Assembly (NCBI GenBank): GCA_030524135.1 | Contig: JAUNHA010000024.1 | Span: 1 to 32,826, forward strand | Length of the DNA stretch: 32,826 nucleotides | Direction: 5' to 3' | Source: Eubacteriales bacterium | Lineage (GTDB): Bacteria > Bacillota > Clostridia > Lachnospirales > Lachnospiraceae | Part shown: positions 17,076-24,740 of the stretch, piece by piece | How the letters are laid out: every line of letters starts with the position of its first letter | Position numbering within the stretch: the first letter of the stretch is position 1 | Made by a program: the position numbers and the translations under genes | Notes under the pieces: model-generated | Seen by the model: only the letters and a program-made list of their open reading frames with translations | The model's database searches: none | What the model was told of the DNA's origin: nothing

Positions 17076-17822
17076 TTATTCTCCGGAGCACGCTCCCCGT
17101 TTTGCACGCTCTATCAGGTCTTCGAACAGTCTTCTCATACGCGGCTCGCTGTCCCAAAGTTCCTCCGGATGCCACTGCACCAGCATTATTCTGCCATCCG
17201 CCGATTCCATTGCCTCCGGAATTCCGTCGGAGGTCCCGGCCGTAATGAAAAGTCCCTCTCCCGGCTGTTTCACGCACTGATGATGCATGGAATTCGTATA
17301 GATCTGATCCGTTCCCAGAAGCTCTGAAAGCCTGCTTCCCTCAGTGATCGTCACCTTATGAATGAGATAATCCCTGTTCTGACGCTGGCTATGCAGAAGA
17401 TGCTCTCCGGTTTTCAGCGAAAGATCCTGATAAAGACTTCCGCCAAGCGCGACATTTACCAGCTGCAGACCTCTGCAGATCCCGAGCAGCGGAAGCGAGA
17501 GCTCTGCCGCGATCTGTACTGCGTTGATCCAGAAACGATCCATATGAATATCCACCGTTCCAAGCATTGGAACCGGATCTTCGTGATATAACGCCGGATC
17601 CACATCGATTCCGCCCGGAAATAACAGCCCCTGGCAAAGTGAGAGTGCCTTCCGCAGCCCCTCCGTTTCTTCCGTATCAGGCTCCGGAATGAGAAGCGGA
17701 ATGCCTCCCGCCCGTTCAATACACCTGCAGTATGACCGGTTCACGTAGTCTGTCTGTACCGGAAGCGCCCCCGCGGTATTCAGCATATGTGCGCCGGGAA
17801 TACCGATAATCGGTCTGTCCAT
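17076..17822 (-). CDS. C26 gamma-glutamyl hydrolase / class I glutamine amidotransferase-like protein (PuuD type)
   Basis: A 248-residue enzyme. LLFPGGIDVDP forms the first loop, GICRGLQLVNVALGG carries the nucleophilic Cys, and VQWHPEEL supplies the catalytic His and Glu, so the triad is intact. PuuD relatives hydrolyse gamma-glutamyl-GABA and similar gamma-glutamyl amides in the cytosol. GGGAGGGATCAGG precedes the ATG. First gene of the operon, 52 bases ahead of the transporter gene. No other putrescine-pathway gene is nearby, so another gamma-glutamyl compound may be the real substrate. Confidence 0.88.
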   Translation of the reverse strand: MDRPIIGIPGAHMLNTAGALPVQTDYVNRSYCRCIERAGGIPLLIPEPDTEETEGLRKALSLCQGLLFPGGIDVDPALYHEDPVPMLGTVDIHMDRFWINAVQIAAELSLPLLGICRGLQLVNVALGGSLYQDLSLKTGEHLLHSQRQNRDYLIHKVTITEGSRLSELLGTDQIYTNSMHHQCVKQPGEGLFITAGTSDGIPEAMESADGRIMLVQWHPEELWDSEPRMRRLFEDLIERAKRGACSGE

Positions 17823-17872
17823 CCTGATCCCTCCCTCTTCACTATGACATATAGTTATTATAATTTTCTTCT

Positions 17873-17881
17873 ATCATAGCA
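17873..17881 (-). promoter_or_regulatory. Extended -10 promoter of the hydrolase-transporter operon
   Basis: TGCTATGAT on the minus strand is a good extended -10 box in a very AT-rich gap. The matching -35 region (ATATAT) is poor. The leader would be about 45 bases. Confidence 0.5.
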
Positions 17882-17964
17882 CATATGTATATCAAATATA
17901 TATCGGTTTTTTTTATCCGGACTTAAAATTGTAAATTATTTCTGTTCTCCATATTCTTTTCAAC

Positions 17965-18002
17965 AAAAAACTGTGAGAAAATGATTTCTCATCTTCTCAC
18001 AG
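17965..18002 (-). terminator. Strong intrinsic terminator of the group A hydrogenase operon
   Basis: CTGTGAGAA (17971-17979) and TTCTCACAG (17994-18002) pair perfectly, with an inner ATGA/TCAT pair. On the minus strand TTTTTT follows. It lies 55 bases after the hydrogenase stop. Confidence 0.92.
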
Positions 18003-18057
18003 TTGCGTATTTTACATATTACTGTAGCGGATATTGAAAGCTTAACAGCATTCCGGC

Positions 18058-19842
18058 TTAGCAGCACTTCGACACGATCACATTTCCGTTTCTGTCACGC
18101 TGCGGGCTTCTCGGCATCTCCCATGAATCATGGTTTGTATGCAGAAGATGATGCGCCTTGTGGCTGTTCGGCTTCTCAAAATAGTTATTGTAGAGCGCCT
18201 GCACGTCCGGATTCTCATGCGAATACCGAAGCTTGCTGCTGCCATCGAGGAAGTAGAGGTTCTTTCCGCGCTCATACGCCATCTCAAAACCATCGTGGAT
18301 CGGCTGTCCGCCGCCGCCTACGCAGCCGCCCGGGCAGGCCATGACTTCTACGAAATCATACTTCTTCTCACCGCGCTCGATCTGGTTGATCAGCCTTCTT
18401 GCATTGCCGAGGCCGTTTACGACCGCGATATGCAGGTTAATACCCTTAAGCTCGAATTCCGCCTCTGCGAGATCCGTATCCTGAGAGGTTGCGCGGACCA
18501 TCTTGAAGGCATCCGGCGGGCAGTTCTCACCCATGATCGCAAAGTATGCGGTACGAAGAGCCGCCTCCATAACGCCGCCCGTTGCACCGAAGATAATGCC
18601 GGCACCGGTTACGTCATGGAACAGTCTGTCAGGCTCTACATCCTTGAGCATCGCAGGAATGAGGTTCGAAGAACGGATCATTCTTGTCAGCTCTCTCGTC
18701 GTGATAACACAGTCCGTATCATGTCCCGCATACTCGTCGTGGAAGAGCTCCATATTTGCTTCGCCCTTCTTTGCAAGACACGGCATGATCGCTACGGAAT
18801 AGATATCCTCCGGCTTCCTTCCGATCTGCTCCGCAAAATAGCTCTTCATGACAGCACCGAACATCTGCATCGGTGACTTTGCGGAAGACAGCTGCGGAAC
18901 GAGATGCGGGAACTGGCTCTTGATAAAACGGATCCAGCCCGGGCAGCAGGAGGTAAACATCGGACGCTCCTGAAGCTCACCCTTTGTAAAGCGGTCGATG
19001 AACTCGTTCGCCTCTTCCATGATCGTAAGGTCAGCCGTAAAGCTTGTATCAAATACATAGTCCACGCCCATACGCTTGAGCGCGTCAAAGATCTTTCCTA
19101 CAGTCGCCTCTTCCGGCGCAATGCCAAGTGCCTCGCCCCAGCCTGCACGAACTGCCGGAGCCACCTGAACAACGACTACTTTGTTCGGATCGGCGATCGC
19201 CGCCCAGAGCTTCTCGGTATCGTCACGCTCACGCAGCGCACCAACCGGGCAATGGGTAATGCACTGTCCGCAGAGCGAGCAGTCCGCCTCGGAAATGGTA
19301 CGGCTTCCGGATACGTTGACCGTTGAACGCGCACCGGTACCTTCGAAATCCCAGATGTTAAGGCTCTGCACCTTATCGCAGATCTGGATGCAGCGCATGC
19401 ACTTAATGCACTTCTGTGAGTTCCTGATCAGCGGGAAGCTCTGATCCCACGGCTGGAACTCAAGTCTCTCGCCGAAACGGATATCCTGAATGTTCAGGTC
19501 GTTTGCGAGCTTCTGAAGCGAGCAGTTGCCGCTTCTTACGCAGGTTGCGCACTTGCAGTCATGCTGGGACAGGATGAGCTGCACGGTACGTCTGCGGTCG
19601 AGTCTTACCTTCGGGCTGTTGGTGTGGATCACCATACCCTCTTCTACTACATTATTGCAGGCGGTGATCAGGCGTTCCTTGCCCTCTACCTCTACCACGC
19701 AGGCGCGGCAGGCTGCAATTTCGTTGATTTTCTTTAAAAAGCAAAGATGCGGAATCGGGATGCCGGCGCTCGCCGCCGCTTCCATGATCGTAGTTCCCTC
19801 AGCCGCCTGTACGAGCTTATTATCTATTGTTAAATTTACCAT
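18058..19842 (-). CDS. hydA: [FeFe] hydrogenase catalytic subunit, group A NAD(P)-linked type
   Basis: A 594-residue hydrogenase. A plant-type [2Fe-2S] domain uses Cys34, 45, 48 and 62. A His-Cys cluster lies at HDCKCATCVRSGNC, and two [4Fe-4S] clusters at CIKCMRCIQIC and CSLCGQCITHC. The H-cluster motifs are complete: L1 TSCCPGW with Cys299 and 300, L2 MPCLAKKGE with Cys354, L3 ACPGGCVGGGGQP with Cys503 and 507. The small-subunit-like tail follows. It makes or oxidises hydrogen. Its ATG lies inside the end of the upstream flavoprotein gene (7-base overlap), with AAAGGAGG upstream, so the two are coupled and probably form one complex. The tail ends in two adjacent cysteines, which is odd. No HydE, HydF or HydG maturase gene is in the window. 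Confidence 0.95.
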   Translation of the reverse strand: MVNLTIDNKLVQAAEGTTIMEAAASAGIPIPHLCFLKKINEIAACRACVVEVEGKERLITACNNVVEEGMVIHTNSPKVRLDRRRTVQLILSQHDCKCATCVRSGNCSLQKLANDLNIQDIRFGERLEFQPWDQSFPLIRNSQKCIKCMRCIQICDKVQSLNIWDFEGTGARSTVNVSGSRTISEADCSLCGQCITHCPVGALRERDDTEKLWAAIADPNKVVVVQVAPAVRAGWGEALGIAPEEATVGKIFDALKRMGVDYVFDTSFTADLTIMEEANEFIDRFTKGELQERPMFTSCCPGWIRFIKSQFPHLVPQLSSAKSPMQMFGAVMKSYFAEQIGRKPEDIYSVAIMPCLAKKGEANMELFHDEYAGHDTDCVITTRELTRMIRSSNLIPAMLKDVEPDRLFHDVTGAGIIFGATGGVMEAALRTAYFAIMGENCPPDAFKMVRATSQDTDLAEAEFELKGINLHIAVVNGLGNARRLINQIERGEKKYDFVEVMACPGGCVGGGGQPIHDGFEMAYERGKNLYFLDGSSKLRYSHENPDVQALYNNYFEKPNSHKAHHLLHTNHDSWEMPRSPQRDRNGNVIVSKCC

Positions 19843-21668
19843 AATCTCTCACGGCCTCCTTTGAAGATTCCAAATCCGAAGTGGTCGCAGCGCAGGCATC
19901 TGCCGGCTTCCTGACACGCTTCTTTCTGGTTCATGCAGTTCTCAATTCCTTCAAAATCATGCATACGGATGCAGGCCTCGCGCTCGGTAAGCTCGATGCG
20001 TCCGCAGGCAGAATGGTCGTCGATATTTGGTGCAGGGATCTCCACATCACAGGTGATCTCGTGATGATATCCCAGATATTCGTCAATGTTTGCAGCCATA
20101 ACCTTAGCCGCTGCTACGGCCTTGATTACGGTTGCAGGTCCGGACGCACAGTCTCCGCCCGCAAACAGACCCGGAAGTCCCGGGAATCCTCCGTTCGGAA
20201 GCGTCATGATCTTGCCGCGCGCAACCGGAATGCCGGATTCCTCGTAATGTCTCGTCTCGATGTTCTGTCCGATCGCAACGATCAGCGTTGTGCACGGAAT
20301 GTACTCGTCCTCTTCTCCGGTTGCAATCACCGAAGCACGGCCGTCTTTGATCTTCGAGATCATCTGCGGCGTTACCCAGATGCCGCGAAGCTTTCCGTTC
20401 TCATCGATATCAAGCTTTGACGGAGCCTTGAGGGTCAGCATTTCAACGCCCTCTGCCATCGCACCCTCGATCTCCGCCGGAAGAGCAGTCATGTCGGCAA
20501 TTCTGCGGCGGTATACGCAGCTTACCTTCTTTGCACCCTTGCGGACAGCAGTGCGGACAGCGTCCATCGCCACGTTTCCGCCGCCGATAATCGCAACCTC
20601 CTGATCCTTGAGATCCAGCTCCTTTTCAAGACCGACATTGCGCAGGAAATAAACCGCAGATACGATTCCATCCGCGTCCTCGCCTTCAAGACCAAGTTTT
20701 TTATCGGTAGACGCGCCGATCGTGATCAGCACGGCGTCATACTCTTTTCTGAGACCGTCAAGCGTAATATCCTGGCCGATCTTGAGGCCGTACTTCACCT
20801 CAACGCCGGTCTCGAGGATCGCCTCGATATCCTCGTCAAGACGCTCTTTCGGAAGACGGTAGTTCGGGATACCGTAGCGCAGCATGCCGCCGAGCTTCGG
20901 AAGCATCTCGTATACGGTCACCTGGTGTCCCATCAGCTGCAGATAGTAAGCTGCTGACAGTCCGCCCGGACCTCCGCCTACGACAGCGATCTTCTTTCCG
21001 GTGGACGGACCGCACTTCGGCGCCGGTACCTTGCCGGCAAAATCCGCCGCAACACGCTTGATGCCGCGGATATTGATCGCGTCATCCACCATGTTTCTGC
21101 GGCAGCGCTCCTCACACGGATGCTCGCAGATAAATGCACAGGTCGTCGGGAACGGGTTGTCCTTGCGGATCAGCTTCACAGCATCCGCATAGCGTCCCTC
21201 TCTGACAAGCGCAATATAACCGGGCACATCCACATGTGCCGGGCACATCGCAACGCAGGGAACAGGCTGTGTCGTCATACAGGTACATCTGCCGTGATGT
21301 ACATGCTCCTCATAGTCCTCATGGCAGTTCTTGATGCTGCGGTATACGACCCGCGCCGCCTCATATCCGATCGCGCAGTCCGCCGTCTCCATGATCGATT
21401 TTGATGTGTCCTCGATCAGGTCAAGCGTCTCCAGCGTCGCCTCTCCATTCAGTACATCCGTCAGCAGATGCTTAAGCTGCAGAAGTCCGACACGGCAGGG
21501 TACGCACTTTCCGCAGGTCTGGGAATGTGCCATCTCGATAAACGCGCGCGTGATATCCACCGGGCAGAGACCGGGCGGGCTCGCAGCAATTCTGCGTTCG
21601 AGATTGCCGTACAGATCCTCAACTACCAACTGAGCCTTACTCGGGGTAAGTATCTCAAGTCTGCTCAT
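19836..21668 (-). CDS. Fusion flavoprotein: NuoF C-terminal iron-sulfur domain plus GltD-like NAD(P)H oxidoreductase
   Basis: A 610-residue protein. Residues 40-115 match only the C-terminal [4Fe-4S] part of NuoF/HydB (SQTCGKCVPCRVGLLQL, later METADCAIG), without the FMN and NADH domain. Residues 135-600 resemble the small subunit of glutamate synthase. They have a Cys-rich N-domain (PCVAMCPAHVDVPGY, CEHPCEERC), FAD-binding VVGGGPGGLSAAYYL, NAD(P)-binding AIIGGGNVAMDAVRTA and FAGGDCASGPATV. A further Cys-rich tail has CLRCDHFG. It probably passes electrons between NAD(P)H and the hydrogenase encoded next, with the GltD part replacing the missing FMN module. GGAGGGAG precedes the ATG. Electron bifurcation is possible but not shown. 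Confidence 0.88.
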   Translation of the reverse strand: MSRLEILTPSKAQLVVEDLYGNLERRIAASPPGLCPVDITRAFIEMAHSQTCGKCVPCRVGLLQLKHLLTDVLNGEATLETLDLIEDTSKSIMETADCAIGYEAARVVYRSIKNCHEDYEEHVHHGRCTCMTTQPVPCVAMCPAHVDVPGYIALVREGRYADAVKLIRKDNPFPTTCAFICEHPCEERCRRNMVDDAINIRGIKRVAADFAGKVPAPKCGPSTGKKIAVVGGGPGGLSAAYYLQLMGHQVTVYEMLPKLGGMLRYGIPNYRLPKERLDEDIEAILETGVEVKYGLKIGQDITLDGLRKEYDAVLITIGASTDKKLGLEGEDADGIVSAVYFLRNVGLEKELDLKDQEVAIIGGGNVAMDAVRTAVRKGAKKVSCVYRRRIADMTALPAEIEGAMAEGVEMLTLKAPSKLDIDENGKLRGIWVTPQMISKIKDGRASVIATGEEDEYIPCTTLIVAIGQNIETRHYEESGIPVARGKIMTLPNGGFPGLPGLFAGGDCASGPATVIKAVAAAKVMAANIDEYLGYHHEITCDVEIPAPNIDDHSACGRIELTEREACIRMHDFEGIENCMNQKEACQEAGRCLRCDHFGFGIFKGGRERLW

Positions 21669-21736
21669 AAATAACTCCCTCCATATAATTATAGTTTTTT
21701 CCCTTTGTACTCATATTCTATATACGCAAAAAAGCA

Positions 21737-21754
21737 TGTATTTCTATAAATACA
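21737..21754. promoter_or_regulatory. Perfect inverted repeat downstream of the hydrogenase transcription start
   Basis: TGTATTT-CTAT-AAATACA has 7-base perfect arms. It lies about 8-25 bases past the predicted transcription start of the hydrogenase operon, a usual place for a repressor operator. It does not match the Rex consensus. Confidence 0.45.
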
Positions 21755-21768
21755 ATTGATATACAGCC

Positions 21769-21797
21769 ATTGTACGATATAACAATAACTTACGCAA
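21769..21797 (-). promoter_or_regulatory. Promoter of the group A hydrogenase operon
   Basis: TTGCGT (21797-21792), 17 bases, TACAAT (21774-21769) on the minus strand. TTGT and ACAA at 21785-21770 frame the -10 box, loosely recalling a Rex site, but the spacing is too short to claim one. The leader would be about 95 bases. Confidence 0.55.
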
Positions 21798-21828
21798 TGT
21801 TAATTTATTTTTTGTCAAACATGCCTTT

Positions 21829-21840
21829 TTTGTGCACAAA
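21829..21840. promoter_or_regulatory. 12-base perfect palindrome
   Basis: TTTGTGCACAAA is its own reverse complement. It lies just one base from the longer palindrome at 21842, upstream of the hydrogenase promoter. Possible activator or repressor site; no regulator was recognised. Confidence 0.35.
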
Positions 21841-21841
21841 C

Positions 21842-21860
21842 AGGAAGAAAATTTCTTCCT
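21842..21860. promoter_or_regulatory. 19-base perfect palindrome upstream of the hydrogenase promoter
   Basis: AGGAAGAAA-A-TTTCTTCCT has 9-base perfect arms and a 1-base centre. With no loop and no U-tract it fits a dimeric regulator's operator better than a terminator. It lies about 45 bases upstream of the -35 box. Confidence 0.45.
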
Positions 21861-21940
21861 AACAGAAAATTAATTATCACTTTTTTCGATCAAAGTATTT
21901 TTCGGAGAGATTTTGTAATATCAATCAGAGAGATCCCTGA

Positions 21941-22005
21941 TTTTCATTCAGTGAGATTCTGGGTTTTTATTCAGTGAGATTCTGGGTTTTCATTCAGTGA
22001 GATTC
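21941..22005. repeat. Three tandem 23-base direct repeats
   Basis: Two full units (21941-21963 and 21964-21986) and a third broken off after about 19 bases share ATTCAGTGAGATTC, with TTTT before and GGG after. A degenerate copy (AATCAGAGAGATCCCTGA) precedes them at 21923-21940. The period is close to two helical turns. The array lies between the amino-acid ABC terminator and the hydrogenase operator region, and I find no other copy in the window by eye. Confidence 0.85.
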
Positions 22006-22053
22006 ACAAAACAGCCCCCTGTGATTAATACCATCTATCACTGGAGGCTGTTT
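22005..22053 (-). terminator. Terminator of the amino-acid ABC operon
   Basis: AAACAGCC (22009-22016) pairs with GGCTGTTT (22046-22053), with a second inner GTGAT/ATCAC pair. On the minus strand TTTTGTG follows. It lies about 50 bases past the ATPase stop. Confidence 0.8.
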
Positions 22054-22100
22054 CATTAAGACGTAATTAACTTTTCCTGCAGAAAGATTACTGCAGCTGC

Positions 22101-22838
22101 TTATTTTTCAATAAAGTTAAGGAACTGCTTCAGTCTCGGATTTTCCGGGTGATCAATGATCTCCTCCGGGGTTCCGTCTGCCGCGATCTTACCGCCTTCC
22201 ATGAAAAGAACGCGCGTCGCAACATTTCTTGCAAAACGGATCTCATGCGTCACAAGGATCATGGTCGTGTTTTCCTCTGCAAGCGCCTTGATCGTCTGAA
22301 GGACCTCACCCACGAGCTCCGGATCCAGCGCGGAGGTCGGCTCATCAAACAGAAGCACATCCGGATTGACTGCCATTGCGCGCGCGATTCCCACGCGCTG
22401 CTGCTGTCCGCCTGACAGCTTGGCCGGATAGAAGTCCTTTCTGTCGTACATGCCTACCTTTTTCAGAAGCTCCTCTGCACGCGCCTGTGCTTCCTGCTTC
22501 GGTACCTTATGCACGGTAACAAGTGCCTCCATCACATTCTGGAGCGCTGTCTTGTTTTTGAACAGATTATAGTTCTGGAAGACCATTGCCGAATGCTGTC
22601 TGAGCTTCCGGATCTGCGCACGGCTGTGATGCTCGGCATCGATCTCCGTGTCACCAATGCGGATCACGCCCTTCGTCGGCTCACAGAGATAATTCAGGCA
22701 GCGCAGGAGCGTTGATTTTCCTGTACCTGACGGTCCGATAATTGCCACGACTTCATTTTTTTTGATATGCAGGTCGATGTCATTTAAGACCTTTGTATCC
22801 TCGCCAAATTCCTTTGAAAGATGTTTTACTTCGATCAT
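22101..22838 (-). CDS. Polar amino-acid ABC transporter ATPase (GlnQ/HisP type)
   Basis: A 245-residue ATPase with Walker A GPSGTGKST, Q-loop MVFQNYNLF, signature LSGGQQQRVGIARAM, Walker B VLLFDEPTSALDPE and H-loop LVTHE. The pattern NYNLFKNKTALQNV is characteristic of the GlnQ/HisP group. It powers the single-permease importer encoded upstream. GAGGAAGACGCA precedes the ATG. Last gene of the operon (permease, binder, ATPase), preceded by a stem-loop and followed by a terminator. Confidence 0.94.
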   Translation of the reverse strand: MIEVKHLSKEFGEDTKVLNDIDLHIKKNEVVAIIGPSGTGKSTLLRCLNYLCEPTKGVIRIGDTEIDAEHHSRAQIRKLRQHSAMVFQNYNLFKNKTALQNVMEALVTVHKVPKQEAQARAEELLKKVGMYDRKDFYPAKLSGGQQQRVGIARAMAVNPDVLLFDEPTSALDPELVGEVLQTIKALAEENTTMILVTHEIRFARNVATRVLFMEGGKIAADGTPEEIIDHPENPRLKQFLNFIEK

Positions 22839-22862
22839 TGCGTCTTCCTCACCAGTATTGAA

Positions 22863-22884
22863 GCTGCCGCCCGCAGACGGCAGC
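22863..22884 (-). other. Intercistronic stem-loop after the binder gene
   Basis: GCTGCCG (22863-22869) and CGGCAGC (22878-22884) form a perfect 7-bp GC-rich stem with an 8-base loop and no U-tract. It begins 13 bases past the binder stop and could shield the binder mRNA from 3' decay. Confidence 0.6.
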
Positions 22885-22897
22885 CCGGGATTTTTCT

Positions 22898-23806
22898 TTA
22901 GCGGTCAGCGCTCAGCCACTCGCTGCCTGCAAGCTGCGTCATATCCTCGCCATACATCCACTTGGATACGATCTCGGAAAGCGTTCCGTCTTCCTTCATC
23001 TCAGCGATCACCTCATTGCACGCATCTCTGAGTTCCTTGCCCTCATCTGTCGGAGCAAACCACCAGCCTACATTGTTTCCAAAGAGTTTCTCATCCAGCA
23101 TTCTGAATTCAAGTCCCTGTGCCTGCTCTGCCTTTTTGATCTGGGAAACAGTGTGCGCATACGCATCCACGCGTCCGAGTGCGCAATCCTGGAAGCCTGC
23201 CGCAGTATCTTCATAGGTTACGACCTCCCAGTCATACTCCGGCGCCATCTCCTCGATCGTGGTCTGTGCCGCCTGACCTGCGGTTACGCCCATTTTAAGA
23301 CCTCTCAGATCCTCAAACGTCTCATAGCTGCTGTCCGGCTGTACAATGATCACCTGTGCGTCTCCGTAGATCGGATCGGAAGCAAGATAGCTTTCAAGAC
23401 GCTTTTCCGTAATTGCAAAGCAGTTCGCCGCAACATCTACACGTCCGGATTCAAGCTCGCCGAATACGGATGCGAGATCTCCGGCCTGCTTCATTTCAAC
23501 CGTCCATCCGGTACGCTCTGCAACCTCTGCCCAGAGATCCGCTTCAATACCGGTCCAGTTGCCTGCATCATCGACCAGGGAATACGGCTCGCCGTTTCCT
23601 ACGGTACCAACGATAACCGTACGTGTCTCGCCGGCAGCCTCAGTCTCTGCAGCCTCACTTTCTCCGCCTTCTGCCGTGCTCTCCTCTGCCGCTGCTGCGG
23701 TGGTTGCCGCCGTGGTCGTCTCGGAAGCAGAGCTTCCGCATGCACTGAGTACCATTGCGCATACAGCCGCAGCGCTCAGTACTTTCATCATATTCTTCTT
23801 CACCAT
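22898..23806 (-). CDS. Family 3 solute-binding lipoprotein (polar amino-acid type)
   Basis: A 302-residue precursor with a lipobox (MVLSAC) and an acidic, Ala/Thr/Glu-rich tether of about 40 residues. The periplasmic-binding type II domain follows, with GIEADLWAEVAERTG, SGRVDVAANCFAIT, GVTAGQAAQT and VDAYAHTVS. It should catch an amino acid or derivative outside the cell for the permease encoded just upstream. The start is the ATG at 23806, eight bases after AGGAGG. It is about 76% identical, without gaps over 240 residues by my count, to the orphan binder at 26671-27531. Confidence 0.93.
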   Translation of the reverse strand: MVKKNMMKVLSAAAVCAMVLSACGSSASETTTAATTAAAAEESTAEGGESEAAETEAAGETRTVIVGTVGNGEPYSLVDDAGNWTGIEADLWAEVAERTGWTVEMKQAGDLASVFGELESGRVDVAANCFAITEKRLESYLASDPIYGDAQVIIVQPDSSYETFEDLRGLKMGVTAGQAAQTTIEEMAPEYDWEVVTYEDTAAGFQDCALGRVDAYAHTVSQIKKAEQAQGLEFRMLDEKLFGNNVGWWFAPTDEGKELRDACNEVIAEMKEDGTLSEIVSKWMYGEDMTQLAGSEWLSADR

Positions 23807-23833
23807 GTCATTTTCCTCCTGCATTTATTTCTT

Positions 23834-24499
23834 TTAATAAGCTGCATTGCAGCGTTTTTCAAGCTGTTTCTGTCCTGCGGTCATCAGCATCGTGATGATC
23901 CAGTAAATGAGCATAACCGCCGCATAGCATTCAAAAAACTTGAATGAGCTTGACGCTTCGATTTTTGCCGCACCCATAACATCTCTCAGTCCGATCAGGT
24001 ATGCAAGCGACGACATCTTGAACAGATTGATCAGATCGTTAAACAGCGGCGGAAGCGCCACCCTTACCGCCTGCGGCAGTACGATTCTGGTTGTAAGCTG
24101 GAAGCCGCTCATTCCCAGAGAAAGCGCAGCCTCGTGCTGACCGATGTCCACAGACATGATCGCCGCACGGATCGACTCAGACATGAACGCTCCCATGTTA
24201 AGGCTCATTACGACCGCAACTGCTACGATCGGCGGCATGTTTAAAATCAGCTCACTGATTCTGGCAAGACCATAATAAAAGAAAAAGAGCTGGGTGAGCG
24301 CCGGCGTACCGCGCATGAAAGAAATCCATACCTTCAGCACCTGGCTCAGCACCGGAACCTTGTAATATGCAACCAGAGCAAATACAACACCGATAATAAG
24401 GGAAAAGACCGTCGAGATCACAGTCAGTGAAAGCGTAATATTCAGCTTTTCCGCAATCATCGGCAGAATTTCCAAGAAATAGGCAACATCAAATTTCAT
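23834..24499 (-). CDS. Polar amino-acid ABC transporter permease (HisM/GlnP type)
   Basis: A 221-residue permease with about five helices. KVWISFMRGTPALTQLFFFYYG and the ATPase-contact loop HEAALSLGMSGFQLTTRIVLPQ... are hallmarks of the His/Glu/Gln/Arg family. Only one permease gene is present, so the pore is probably a homodimer. Its start follows GGAAGGGAACCGGA, and it is the first gene of the operon. The binder gene starts 27 bases after it. Confidence 0.93.
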   Translation of the reverse strand: MKFDVAYFLEILPMIAEKLNITLSLTVISTVFSLIIGVVFALVAYYKVPVLSQVLKVWISFMRGTPALTQLFFFYYGLARISELILNMPPIVAVAVVMSLNMGAFMSESIRAAIMSVDIGQHEAALSLGMSGFQLTTRIVLPQAVRVALPPLFNDLINLFKMSSLAYLIGLRDVMGAAKIEASSSFKFFECYAAVMLIYWIITMLMTAGQKQLEKRCNAAY

Positions 24500-24627
24500 T
24501 CCGGTTCCCTTCCTTCCGTCTTTCGCAGCGTTTCCACATCAAGCTCCGCATCCCGGAAATTTTTGTGTCCGTTCTGCATCAGATGTGATAAAATAGCATC
24601 ATTCATTGTGTAAAAAATAACGAAAAC

Positions 24628-24636
24628 CTTATAGCA
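24628..24636 (-). promoter_or_regulatory. Extended -10 promoter of the amino-acid ABC operon
   Basis: TGCTATAAG on the minus strand is a good extended -10; the -35 region is weak. The leader would be about 120 bases. The plus-strand HAD gene is read from the same gap, where I could not settle its promoter. Confidence 0.5.
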
Positions 24637-24740
24637 TATTCTGATAATAAATGTAAGCTTTATTACAGATTTTTATAAAGGTGCGTATCATTATTAATTG
24701 TTATCTCCAAAACTGTTTACTATGGAAGGGAAACGAGACT

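Noticed and set aside
17842-17879. CTATGA...TCATAG inverted repeat at the hydrolase operon promoter
   Set aside because: Six-base arms 26 bases apart in very AT-rich DNA are expected by chance, and one arm is simply the -10 box.
18130-18876. A 248-codon open frame on plus opposite the group A hydrogenase
   Set aside because: Mirror frame of a conserved gene, without a ribosome site.
21770-21785. Possible Rex site over the hydrogenase -10 box
   Set aside because: Only the outer TTGT and ACAA agree; the spacing is 16 rather than 18 and the inner bases are not symmetrical.
21941-22005. The 23-base repeats as a short CRISPR array
   Set aside because: Units abut with no unique spacers and no cas gene is in the window.
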